Shown here: piece after piece, positions 54,332 through 62,231 of the stretch | How positions within the stretch are numbered: position 1 is the first letter of the stretch | Layout of the letters: each line of letters starts with the position of its first letter | Assembly: GCF_018390555.1 (NCBI RefSeq) | Contig: NZ_JAHBGB010000037.1 | Location: 124,001 to 188,000, forward strand | DNA: 64,000 nt | Direction: 5' to 3' | DNA from: Ancylobacter oerskovii | GTDB taxonomy: Bacteria; Pseudomonadota; Alphaproteobacteria; Rhizobiales; Xanthobacteraceae | Notes under the pieces: model-generated | What the model was told of the DNA's origin: nothing | The model's input: the letters and a program-made list of their open reading frames with translations, nothing else | Databases searched by the model: none | Position numbers and translations under genes: made by a program

Positions 54332-55204
54332 TCACGCGCGGCCGGGCTTGCCGAACAGCCCCTGCGGGCGGATGAGCAGCACGAGGGCCATGAGCGCGAA
54401 CATCACGATGGTCGCCATCTCCGGTGCGAACAGCGCGGTCATGCTGATGGCGATGCCGATGAGCAGGCCGGCGACGATCGCCCCGACCAGCGAGCCCATG
54501 CCGCCGATGACGGTGACGACGAAGGCCTCGGCCAGCACCAGCGTGCCCATTTCCGGGTCGACGCTGCGCATCGGCGCGGCGAGCACGCCGCCGAGCGCGG
54601 TGAGCCCGACGCCGAGGCCGAACACCATCAGCCAGACCCTGGCGACATCGACGCCCAGCACCCGCATGATCTGCGGGTCGCGGGCGCCGGCCCGCACGAT
54701 CAGGCCGAACCGGGTCTTCTCCAGCCCCAGCCAGAGCAGCAGCAGGATCACCGCGACGACGCCGACCACGAACAGGCGGTAGATCGGGAAATAGCCGATG
54801 CCGAGATCGGCGACGCCGGCGAGTTCCGGCGGGGTCGGGAAGGGCATGCCCTCATTGCCGAACAGGATGCGCACCGTCTCGACCAGCACATAGCCGAGCC
54901 CGAAGGTGAGCAGCAGCGGGTCGTCGATGGAGCGCCCGTAGAGCGGGCGGATCAGCACCCGTTCGATCAGCATGCCGAAGGCACCGACCGCGAGGGGCGC
55001 CACGAGCAATCCCCACCAGAAGCTGCCGGTGAGGGTGGCGACATAGAGGCCGGCATAGGCCCCGACCATGAACAGCGCGCCATGGGCGAAATTCACCACG
55101 CCCAGCATGCCGAAGATGATCGACAGGCCGAGCGCGACCATGACCAGGATGGCGCCGAGCGCCACCCCCGAGAAAAGCTGCATGGCGATGAGTTCGGCAT
55201 CCAT
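54332..55204 (-). CDS. livH: Branched-chain-type ABC transporter permease LivH-like
   Basis: 290 residues. GVALGAILVMVALGLSIIFG, MLGVVNFAHGALFMVGAY and FVVTVIGGMGSLVGAIVAGL identify LivH. Forms the channel with LivM. It follows the binding-protein gene by 34 bp. Confidence 0.93.
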   Translation of the reverse strand: MDAELIAMQLFSGVALGAILVMVALGLSIIFGMLGVVNFAHGALFMVGAYAGLYVATLTGSFWWGLLVAPLAVGAFGMLIERVLIRPLYGRSIDDPLLLTFGLGYVLVETVRILFGNEGMPFPTPPELAGVADLGIGYFPIYRLFVVGVVAVILLLLWLGLEKTRFGLIVRAGARDPQIMRVLGVDVARVWLMVFGLGVGLTALGGVLAAPMRSVDPEMGTLVLAEAFVVTVIGGMGSLVGAIVAGLLIGIAISMTALFAPEMATIVMFALMALVLLIRPQGLFGKPGRA

Positions 55205-55238
55205 CCCGGATCCTCCCTGACGAGACGTCGATGGCGGG

Positions 55239-56483
55239 TCAGGACGGGAAGCCGAGCTCGGTGCAACTGCGCAGGATGTCCTCGGAAGCCGGCTCGACGG
55301 CGAGGATGCGGAACGGATCCGCCTCGTCCGGCGTGTCGGCCTTGGCCTTGGATTCCAGCACCAGCACCGACTGCACCGACTGGTGGTCGCATTTGCGGTA
55401 GTGCTGCGGCCCCTTGGCGACGTCGTAGGTCAGCGCTTCCAGCGCCGCCACCACCTTGTCGGTATCGGTGCCGCCGGCCTTCTCCATGGCGAGCAAGAGC
55501 GAGGAGACGCCGGTGAAGCCATAGGCGCCGTAATCGGTGGGGTAGGCGCCTTTATAGGCGGCCCGGTAGGCCTCGTTGAAGGCCCTGGCTGAGGCCAAGG
55601 TGTCCTGCAGCTTCCAATAATAGTTGGCGCCGCCGATCACGCCCTCATAGGCCTCCCCGCCGATGCCGAGCCGCTGCGTGTAGAGCAGCACCGGCACCAC
55701 GATCTTCGCCTGCTTGTTGAGGCCGAAATCCACCGCCTGCTTGATCGAATTCGCCTGGTCGCGGCCGAAATTGCAGATGCACAATATGTCCGGTTTCATG
55801 GCGCGCAGGCGCGGCATGAAGGTGGAATAGTCCGGCGCGCCGATGGGGTGCAGGATCTCGCCGACGCTCTCGGCGCCGATCGCCGCCTGCGCCCGCTTGA
55901 AGCCGCGCAGGATCTCGTGGCCGAAGGCATAGTCGGCGGCGAGATAGGCGATCCTCATGCCGGGCTTGAAGGTGTGCCTGGCGACGGCGGCCGTCGTCAT
56001 GTGCGGGTTCAGCGCCTCGTGGAAGGTGACGCGGCTGAAGTCCTTGACCTCGTTGATGGTATCGGACTGGCTGATCGAGACGAAGATCACGCCGCGGGCG
56101 CGGGTGACCTCGTTGATGGCGAGCTGCACCGCACTGGACAGCGAACCGACCACGGCGTGGACCTTTTCCTTCTCGATCAGCTCCAGCGTGCGGGTCGCGG
56201 CCTCGCCGGCGTTCATCTTGTCGTCGCGCACGAACAGCTCGACCTTGCGGCCGCCGATGCCGCCCTTGTCGTTGACGAGCTTCACCGCGAGCTCGGCGCT
56301 GCGGACTTGGTCCTTCGCCTCCGCGGCATAGGGGCCGGTCAGCGGGGTGGGAAAGCCGATGCGGATGGTCTCACCTTGCGCGCGAAGCAGTCCCGGCATG
56401 GCGAGGGTGGCGGTGCCGGCGGCGAGGCCGGCCAGCGCGTGCCGGCGGGTCATGGGAAAGGAAGGCAGGCCCTTGCTGGTCAT
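55239..56483 (-). CDS. livK: Branched-chain-type ABC transporter binding protein LivK-like
   Basis: 414 residues; GGAGGAAACC directly precedes the ATG. MTRRHALAGLAAGTATLAMP is a Tat/Sec-like signal, cleaved near LRAQG. TIRIGFPTPLTGPYAAEAKD and NDKGGIGGRKVELFVRDDKM mark the Peripla_BP_6 fold. In this operon context the ligand is more likely the aromatic or heterocyclic substrate of the molybdenum hydroxylase than an amino acid (inference). Confidence 0.92.
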   Translation of the reverse strand: MTSKGLPSFPMTRRHALAGLAAGTATLAMPGLLRAQGETIRIGFPTPLTGPYAAEAKDQVRSAELAVKLVNDKGGIGGRKVELFVRDDKMNAGEAATRTLELIEKEKVHAVVGSLSSAVQLAINEVTRARGVIFVSISQSDTINEVKDFSRVTFHEALNPHMTTAAVARHTFKPGMRIAYLAADYAFGHEILRGFKRAQAAIGAESVGEILHPIGAPDYSTFMPRLRAMKPDILCICNFGRDQANSIKQAVDFGLNKQAKIVVPVLLYTQRLGIGGEAYEGVIGGANYYWKLQDTLASARAFNEAYRAAYKGAYPTDYGAYGFTGVSSLLLAMEKAGGTDTDKVVAALEALTYDVAKGPQHYRKCDHQSVQSVLVLESKAKADTPDEADPFRILAVEPASEDILRSCTELGFPS

Positions 56484-56546
56484 GGTTTCCTCCGCGGATC
56501 ATGGTTTTTGTCGTTATCATTCTGTTTTCAGGTCAGTGGCTTGGCG

Positions 56547-58922
56547 TCAGATTTTACCGAGCGACTTCAGGAGCCGCGCCGGTGTCATCGGTATCTGGGC
56601 GATGCGGCCTCCCAAGGGGGCCATCGCGTCGTTGACGGCATTGAGCGCCGCGGCCGAGGCGGCGGCGGTGCCGGCCTCGCCGCAGCCCTTGGCGCCGAGC
56701 ACGGTGTCGGCGGTCGGGGTCTCGACATGGCCGACGACGATGTCGGGCATTTCGCAGGCCATGGGCACGAGATAATCGGCGAGCGAGCCATTGGTGAGCT
56801 GGCCGCCGGCATCGTAGCGGCACTCCTCGAAGAAGGCAGCGCCCAATCCCTGCACCACGCCGCCGCGCACCTGTTCGTCGACCAGCAGCGGGTTGATGAT
56901 GCGGCCGCAATCTTCCACCACCCAATGCCTGAGGATCTTCACGAGGCCGGTGTCGGTGTCGAGCTCGACATGGCAGCCCTGGACGCCGTTGGTGAAGGCG
57001 AAGGGATAGCCCTGCGGCGCGTAGTGATGGGTGATCGACAGCTGCGCGTTGGTATCCGGCGGCAGGGTGTCGGAGCGGAAATAGGCGATGCGGGCGACCT
57101 CGGCGAGGCTGATGCGCTCGGCGCCACCCATCGCGTCGACGATCCGCCCGTCGCGCAGATCGAGCTGGCCGGGGCTTGCCTGCAAGATGGCGGCGGCCAA
57201 TGCCAGCACGTTGTCGCGCAGCCGGCGCGCCGCCTGCAGCGCCGTCTCGCCGCCGATGCCGGCGCCGCGGCAGGCCCAGGTGGCGCCGCCATGCGGGGTG
57301 GTCTCGGTGTCGCCGGTGACGACGCGCACCTTCTCGCGGGCCACGCCGAGCTGATCGGCGACGATCTGGCCGATGATGGTCTCGGTGCCCTGGCCCTGCT
57401 CGGTGACGGAGATCAGGCAGCGCACCTCGCCGGAGGGGGTGATGCTGAGGGTGGCGCCGTCCTGCGCCGAGATGCGCGCGCCGCCGATGCCGTAGAAGGC
57501 CGGGCTCGGATTGGAGATCTCGACGAAGCTGGCGATGCCGATGCCGCGATGAATGCCGCGCGCCCGCAGCGCCGCCTGCTCGGCGCGCAGGGCGTCATAC
57601 TCAATCAGCGCCTTGAGCTTTGCGAGGCACGCCTGGTGCGACAGCGCCTCGAATTTGTAGCCGGTCGGGGAGTCGCAGGGGTAGGCCTCGTCCGGGATCA
57701 GGTTCTTCTCGCGCATCGCCACCGGATCGAGCCCGGCCCGCGCGGCGGCGAGGTCGACCATCCGCTCGGTGACGGCGCAGGCGACCGGATGGCCGACGGC
57801 GCGGTACTGGCTGGTCTGCACCTTGTTCTGGAACACCACCGACAATTCCGCCCGGTAGTTGCGGAAGCGATAGGGCGCGCCCATCAGCCGGACGACCTGG
57901 TTGCCTTCCACCGCGCTGGTGCGCGGATAGGTGGAGAAGGCGCCGATGGCGGTGACGTCGTCGACATCCATGGCGAGGATGGTGCCCTCGGCATCCACCG
58001 CCATGCGGGCCCGCACGCGATGATCGCGGGCATGGATGTCGGAGACGAAGGATTCCATGCGGTCGGCGACATATTTCACCGGCCGCCGGCACATCAGGGC
58101 GAGGCCGATGACCGCCATGTCCTCGTGATAGACATGCAGCTTCATGCCGAAGGAGCCGCCAATATCGGGCGCGATCACCCGCACGCTGGCTTCCGCTATG
58201 CCGAAGTGGCGGGAATACAGGTCCTGGAACTGGTAGGGCGTCTGGGTGGCGTGGTGGACGGTGAGCTTGCCCTCGCCGGCGTCCCAATCGGCGAGGATGG
58301 CGCGCGGCTCAAGCGTCACCGCCGTGTGGCGGCCGAAATGGAACTCTTCCTCCACCACATGGGCGGCGCCGGCGAAGATCGCGTCGAGCCCGCCGGTGTC
58401 GAGCCGGGTGCGGAAGCACAGATTGTCCTCGATCCCGGATGCCGCGCGGTCGGCGCCGGGCGTGCGGGCGGCGTCGATGTCGGTGACCGGGGGTAGTTCC
58501 TCGAATTCGACCAGGATCGCCTCGGCGGCGTCTTCCGCCTGGGCGCGGCTGTCGGCGACGACGGCGACCACCGCCTGCCCGGACCACAGCACTTCCTCGA
58601 GCGGCAGCGGCAGCTGCGGCGCCGACTTCATGCCCTTGAAATGGTCGAGCGTGCCGGTCCACGGCGTGCAGAGCCCGGCGAGATCGGCGCCGGTGGCGAC
58701 GAGGCGCACGCCCGGCATGGCGCGGGCCGCCTCCGTATCGATGGAGGCGATGCGGGCATGGGCATAGGGGCTGCGCAGGAAGGCGGCGTGCAACATGCGC
58801 GGCAGCACGAGATCGGTGACATAGCGCCCGCGCCCGGCCAGCAGTCGCTTGGCATTCGGCCGCGGCACCGAGCGGCCGATATAGGAGTTCGGGCGATCGA
58901 GGCTGCCGAGCGGGGCGTTCAT
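56547..58922 (-). CDS. Molybdopterin-binding large subunit of a xanthine/CO dehydrogenase-family hydroxylase (CoxL-like)
   Basis: 791 residues, normal for CoxL-type subunits. GRSVPRPNAKRLLAGRGRYV and IAPDIGGSFGMKLHVYHEDM are family marks, and KGCGEAGTAAASAAALN near the C-terminus contains the catalytic Glu. The active-site loop reads SQYRAVGHPVA (Y373-H378) instead of AYxCSFR of true CO dehydrogenase or AYRGAGR of form II, so carbon monoxide is unlikely as substrate. It hydroxylates a carbon next to nitrogen or an aldehyde, using water, with electrons leaving via the 2Fe-2S and FAD subunits. Its start overlaps the small-subunit stop by 4 bp. Confidence 0.92.
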   Translation of the reverse strand: MNAPLGSLDRPNSYIGRSVPRPNAKRLLAGRGRYVTDLVLPRMLHAAFLRSPYAHARIASIDTEAARAMPGVRLVATGADLAGLCTPWTGTLDHFKGMKSAPQLPLPLEEVLWSGQAVVAVVADSRAQAEDAAEAILVEFEELPPVTDIDAARTPGADRAASGIEDNLCFRTRLDTGGLDAIFAGAAHVVEEEFHFGRHTAVTLEPRAILADWDAGEGKLTVHHATQTPYQFQDLYSRHFGIAEASVRVIAPDIGGSFGMKLHVYHEDMAVIGLALMCRRPVKYVADRMESFVSDIHARDHRVRARMAVDAEGTILAMDVDDVTAIGAFSTYPRTSAVEGNQVVRLMGAPYRFRNYRAELSVVFQNKVQTSQYRAVGHPVACAVTERMVDLAAARAGLDPVAMREKNLIPDEAYPCDSPTGYKFEALSHQACLAKLKALIEYDALRAEQAALRARGIHRGIGIASFVEISNPSPAFYGIGGARISAQDGATLSITPSGEVRCLISVTEQGQGTETIIGQIVADQLGVAREKVRVVTGDTETTPHGGATWACRGAGIGGETALQAARRLRDNVLALAAAILQASPGQLDLRDGRIVDAMGGAERISLAEVARIAYFRSDTLPPDTNAQLSITHHYAPQGYPFAFTNGVQGCHVELDTDTGLVKILRHWVVEDCGRIINPLLVDEQVRGGVVQGLGAAFFEECRYDAGGQLTNGSLADYLVPMACEMPDIVVGHVETPTADTVLGAKGCGEAGTAAASAAALNAVNDAMAPLGGRIAQIPMTPARLLKSLGKI

Positions 58923-59431
58923 GCCGGCTCCTCCATGAACGGGGCCGCGGTCTCGCCGGCCGCGCGGCGGCGGGCGACGGTCTCGATGGCATCGACGATC
59001 GCCTCATAGCCGGTGCAGCGGCAATAATTGCCGGAGAGCGCGTCGCGGATTTCCGCGCGGCTGGGCAGGGCGGTGCGGGCCAGCAGCCCCTGCGCGCTCA
59101 CCAGCATGCCGGGGGTGCAGAAGCCGCATTGCAGGGCGTTGCGCTGATGGAAGGCGTGCTGGAGATCGGCGAGGACGCCGTTTTCCGTCAGCCCCTCGAC
59201 GGTGGCGATCTCGGCGCCGTCCGCCTGTACGGCGAAGGTGAGGCAGGCATGCACCGGCGCGCCGTCGAGCATGACGAGGCAGGCGCCGCACACCCCCATC
59301 TCGCAGCCGGCATGGGTGCCGGTGAGGCCGAGATCGCGGCGCAGGAAATCCGCCAGCGTCTCGCGCGGCTCGACGAGCCGGGTCAGCGTCTCGCCATTGA
59401 CGGTGAGGGTGACGGGGAGGGCGCTGCTCAT
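58919..59431 (-). CDS. 2Fe-2S small subunit of the molybdenum hydroxylase (CoxS-like)
   Basis: 170 residues. The plant-type cluster ligands are C43, C48, C51 and C63 (GCEMGVCGACLV); the second cluster has C102, C105, C137 and C139 (QCGFCTPGML, NYCRCTGYEA). It passes electrons from Mo to FAD. It overlaps both neighbours by 4 bp. Confidence 0.95.
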   Translation of the reverse strand: MSSALPVTLTVNGETLTRLVEPRETLADFLRRDLGLTGTHAGCEMGVCGACLVMLDGAPVHACLTFAVQADGAEIATVEGLTENGVLADLQHAFHQRNALQCGFCTPGMLVSAQGLLARTALPSRAEIRDALSGNYCRCTGYEAIVDAIETVARRRAAGETAAPFMEEPA

Positions 59432-60288
59432 GCCGCCTCCGCCATGCCGCCGAGCAGGCGGCCGAGCAGCACGCGGGCGAGATGCAGCCGCATCGCCGCG
59501 GGCACCTCCGCATCATCGGGCGGATCGAGGTCGTCCGCCAGGGCGGACTGGGCCTTTCGGATGCTGTCGGGGTCGAGGCGCCGGCCGATGAGCGCCGCCT
59601 CCGCCGCCCGCGCCCGTAGCGGTGTGGAGCCAACCGCGAGGCAGGCGATACGCGCTTCGTCCACGATGTCTCCGGGCATGGTCAGCATCACGCCGCAGCC
59701 GGCAAGGGCATAGTCGCCCCGGCGGCGGGCGATTTCGTCGAAGGCGCAGCGATGTCCCGGGCCTGCGGCGGGAATATGCAGGGCGACGAGCAGTTCGCCC
59801 GGCTCGAGCGCGGTCTGGTAGAGGTCCTGGAAGAAATCCCCGGCCGGCACGCGGCGCGATCCCTCCGGCCCGGTGATTTCCATCTCGGCATCCATGGCGA
59901 GCAGCATCGCCGGGAACTCGGCCGCCGGATCGGCAAGCGCGACGCTGCCGCCCAGCGTGCCGCGATTGCGTATGGCCGGGTGCGCGACATGGGGAGCGGC
60001 GAGCGCCAGCAGCGGCGCATGGGTCGCGACCAGCGGGTGATCGTGCAGCTCGACATGGCGGGTGAGGGCGCCGAGCCGCAGCCACCCCTCCTCCACCGCG
60101 ATGCCGCGCAGTTCGGCGATATGGGCGATGTCGACCAACCGCGCGGGCGCCTGCAGGCGCAACGCCAGCGCCGGCACGAGGCTTTGCCCGCCCGCAATGT
60201 AGCTGGCGTCGCCGTCGGCCTGCTCAAAGGCGGTAAGCGCCTCCGCAACGCTGGCGGGGCGGGCATAGTCGAAGGCCCGGGCTTTCAA
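59428..60288 (-). CDS. FAD subunit of the molybdenum hydroxylase (CoxM-like)
   Basis: 286 residues. AGGQSLVPAL at 32-41 and RNRGTLGGSVALADP around 108-122 are the two FAD-binding motifs of the medium subunit. First gene of the nine-gene operon; its start is followed upstream by the operator region shared with the TetR gene. Confidence 0.95.
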   Translation of the reverse strand: MKARAFDYARPASVAEALTAFEQADGDASYIAGGQSLVPALALRLQAPARLVDIAHIAELRGIAVEEGWLRLGALTRHVELHDHPLVATHAPLLALAAPHVAHPAIRNRGTLGGSVALADPAAEFPAMLLAMDAEMEITGPEGSRRVPAGDFFQDLYQTALEPGELLVALHIPAAGPGHRCAFDEIARRRGDYALAGCGVMLTMPGDIVDEARIACLAVGSTPLRARAAEAALIGRRLDPDSIRKAQSALADDLDPPDDAEVPAAMRLHLARVLLGRLLGGMAEAA

Positions 60289-60329
60289 GGCGCCGAACTC
60301 CCTGGCTGCGCTTCCTCTCCAGATTTGTA

Positions 60330-60395
60330 ACCATCTGGTCTCAAAATGAACGCACGACAGGCAGCAAGCGTCAAGTTAAAATGACCAGATGGTCA
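60330..60395. promoter_or_regulatory. Two TetR-type operators in the divergent promoter
   Basis: TGACCAGATGGTCA at 60382-60395 is a perfect 14-bp palindrome. ACCATCTGGT at 60330-60339, within GTAACCATCTGGTCTC, repeats its 10-bp core in the opposite orientation. One site lies near each divergent promoter, as expected for a TetR repressor that controls both its own gene and the operon starting at 60288. Confidence 0.75.
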
Positions 60396-60452
60396 CAAGT
60401 TTGCGCCAGCAAGCCGAGACGTTATATTTGTGAATGCATAACGAGAACAGGC

Positions 60453-61127
60453 ATGACGATTACCGAAGACGGCGCGACCGAGACCCGTCCCCGCCGGCGC
60501 AACATGCGGGCGCCGGAAAGGGAGCAGGCCATTCTGGACGAGGCGATCCGCTTCTTTGCCGAGCAGGGTTTCGCCGGCCAGACCCGCGAGCTCGCCAAGC
60601 GCATGGGCATCACCCATTCGGCGATCTACCGCCATTTCCCGAGCAAGGAAGCGCTGATCGAGCGGGTCTACGAGCATGTCTATCTGAGCCGCTGGAAGTC
60701 GTCCTGGGGACCGCTGATCGCCGACCGTTCCCGACCGCTGGAGCAGCGGCTGCGGCAGTTTTACCGGGAATATGTCGAGCAGGTCTTCGACCATGACTGG
60801 GTGAGGATCTTCGTCTTCTCCGGGCTTCGATCCGTCGACATCACCAGCCGCTATCTCGACAAGGTGCGGGGCGAGGTGATCGAGCCCGCCTGCGCCGCGC
60901 TGCGCGCGGAGTTCGACCTGCCGGACATCTCGGAGGTGCCGCTCTGCGAGCGGGAGACCGAGATGTTCTGGGGCCTGCACGGCCGCGTCTTCTACATCGC
61001 GATCCGTCGCTACGTGTATCAGGCGCCGGCACCGCGCGACCTCGACGAGATCATCTCCGACGCGGTGCGGATCTTCGTCATCGGTGCCCGCGAGGTATTG
61101 CCGGAAATCGTGCGGCGCGAGGGCTGA
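60453..61127 (+). CDS. TetR-family transcriptional regulator
   Basis: 224 residues from ATG 60453; an in-frame ATG at 60381 lies inside the operator and is rejected. The helix-turn-helix is about residues 40-68 (FAGQTRELAKRMGITHSAIY, then RHFPSKEAL). The C-terminal ligand-binding domain has no closer assignment. It probably represses the molybdenum hydroxylase/Liv operon until its inducer binds. Confidence 0.93.
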   Translation: MTITEDGATETRPRRRNMRAPEREQAILDEAIRFFAEQGFAGQTRELAKRMGITHSAIYRHFPSKEALIERVYEHVYLSRWKSSWGPLIADRSRPLEQRLRQFYREYVEQVFDHDWVRIFVFSGLRSVDITSRYLDKVRGEVIEPACAALRAEFDLPDISEVPLCERETEMFWGLHGRVFYIAIRRYVYQAPAPRDLDEIISDAVRIFVIGAREVLPEIVRREG

Positions 61128-61477
61128 GCGCCTTCCGCCTGACGCGGCCGCCGCCCGCCGCCCTTTGCACCCCGCGGGGCTATGAGCGAATGACAGGGCT
61201 CGGCCGCGGTTGGAAGACCGGGCGACCGATCGCCGTTCCGCGAGAATACAGCGGGAAATCTTCGCAGGGCACGGGAATACGCGAGATGCCGCCGCCGCCA
61301 TCCTGCGGCGGGGCTCCGCTATGTCCGGCTGCGGGCGTTGACGTCAGGGAATCCGACAAAATGATGGGTGAAATCCATGCATTTTTCGCATGGCTGGGGA
61401 TGGATATAGAATTTTACTAATCTATATCAGCCCCGGGTCGACGGGGCGGGTCGGCAATGGTCACCAGAGGGAGTTCG
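61128..61477. promoter_or_regulatory. Promoter region of the gluconate-dehydrogenase-like pair
   Basis: 350 bp without a convincing gene. It ends in a low-GC block with a perfect inverted repeat, ATATAGA (61404-61410) and TCTATAT (61421-61427), spaced by 10 bp, about 50 bp before the ATG at 61478. The ATATAGA half site resembles TATAGA elements before the sulfur operons. Confidence 0.5.
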
Positions 61478-62227
61478 ATGCACACCTCCAGTCCATCCGG
61501 TTTGTCACGTCGCAGATTTCTCGCGTCGACGGCCATGGCAGCGCTGCTGGCGGCCAGCGGCAAGGCGTTCGGCGACGTGATCCGCGGTACGCAGCCCTTC
61601 TCGCCCTTCGACTACGCGCCGCCGGAAACCCTGCCGGGCGGCCGCTGGTACTTCTTCTCGCCGGACGAGGCGAGGGCGGTGGAGGCGATCGTCGAGCGGC
61701 TGATCCCGGCCGACGATCTCAGCGTCTCCGGCAAGGAGGCCGGCTGCGCCGAGTTCATCGACCGCCAGCTCGCCGGTTCCTACGGCTCCTATGAGCGGCT
61801 CTACATGCAGGGGCCGTTCCAGAAGGGCACGCCCGAACAGGGCGACCAATCGGAATTCGTGCCGCGCGCCCGTTACCGCCGCGGCCTCGCCGCACTCGAC
61901 GCCTGGTGCCGCGCCAGCCACTCCAAGGCCTTCGCAGAACTGCCGGGCGAGACCCGCGACGAGATCCTGTCAGGGCTCGAGGCCGGCAAGATCGAGCTGC
62001 CGGGCTTCGACGGCAGGCTGCTGTTCGAGACCGTGCTCGGCAACACCATGGAAGGCTTCTTCGCCGACCCGATCTATGGCGGCAACAAGGACATGGTGTC
62101 GTGGAAGATGCTGGGCTTTCCCGGCGCCCGCTACGACTACCGGGACTATGTCGAGCGCCACAACGAGAAGCTGGACCTGCCGCCACTGTCCATTGCCGGC
62201 CGGCCGGAATGGAAGACGAGGGGCTGA
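61478..62227 (+). CDS. Gluconate 2-dehydrogenase subunit 3-like (small) subunit
   Basis: 249 residues from ATG 61478, chosen for the GAGGGAG site. The Tat motif SRRRFLAS is at about 10-17, with the cleavage region near ASGKAFG. The gluconate_2-dh3 domain follows (WYFFSPDEARAVEAIVERLI, FIDRQLAGSYGSYERLY, FFADPIYGGNKDMVSWKML). This subunit is exported by Tat and carries the flavoprotein along, since the latter has no signal of its own. The stop is 4 bp before the flavoprotein gene. Confidence 0.9.
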   Translation: MHTSSPSGLSRRRFLASTAMAALLAASGKAFGDVIRGTQPFSPFDYAPPETLPGGRWYFFSPDEARAVEAIVERLIPADDLSVSGKEAGCAEFIDRQLAGSYGSYERLYMQGPFQKGTPEQGDQSEFVPRARYRRGLAALDAWCRASHSKAFAELPGETRDEILSGLEAGKIELPGFDGRLLFETVLGNTMEGFFADPIYGGNKDMVSWKMLGFPGARYDYRDYVERHNEKLDLPPLSIAGRPEWKTRG

Positions 62228-62231
62228 AGAC

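Noticed and set aside
56547..60288. Carbon monoxide dehydrogenase
   Set aside because: The large subunit lacks the AYxCSFR copper loop of true CO dehydrogenase, so only a related hydroxylase is claimed.
60381..60452. An earlier TetR start at 60381
   Set aside because: It lies inside the palindromic operator and would add a non-conserved stretch; the ATG at 60453 fits the family better.
61190..61420. A 76-codon plus-strand frame before the gluconate-dehydrogenase-like pair
   Set aside because: It runs through the likely promoter and the inverted repeat, and its composition is not gene-like.
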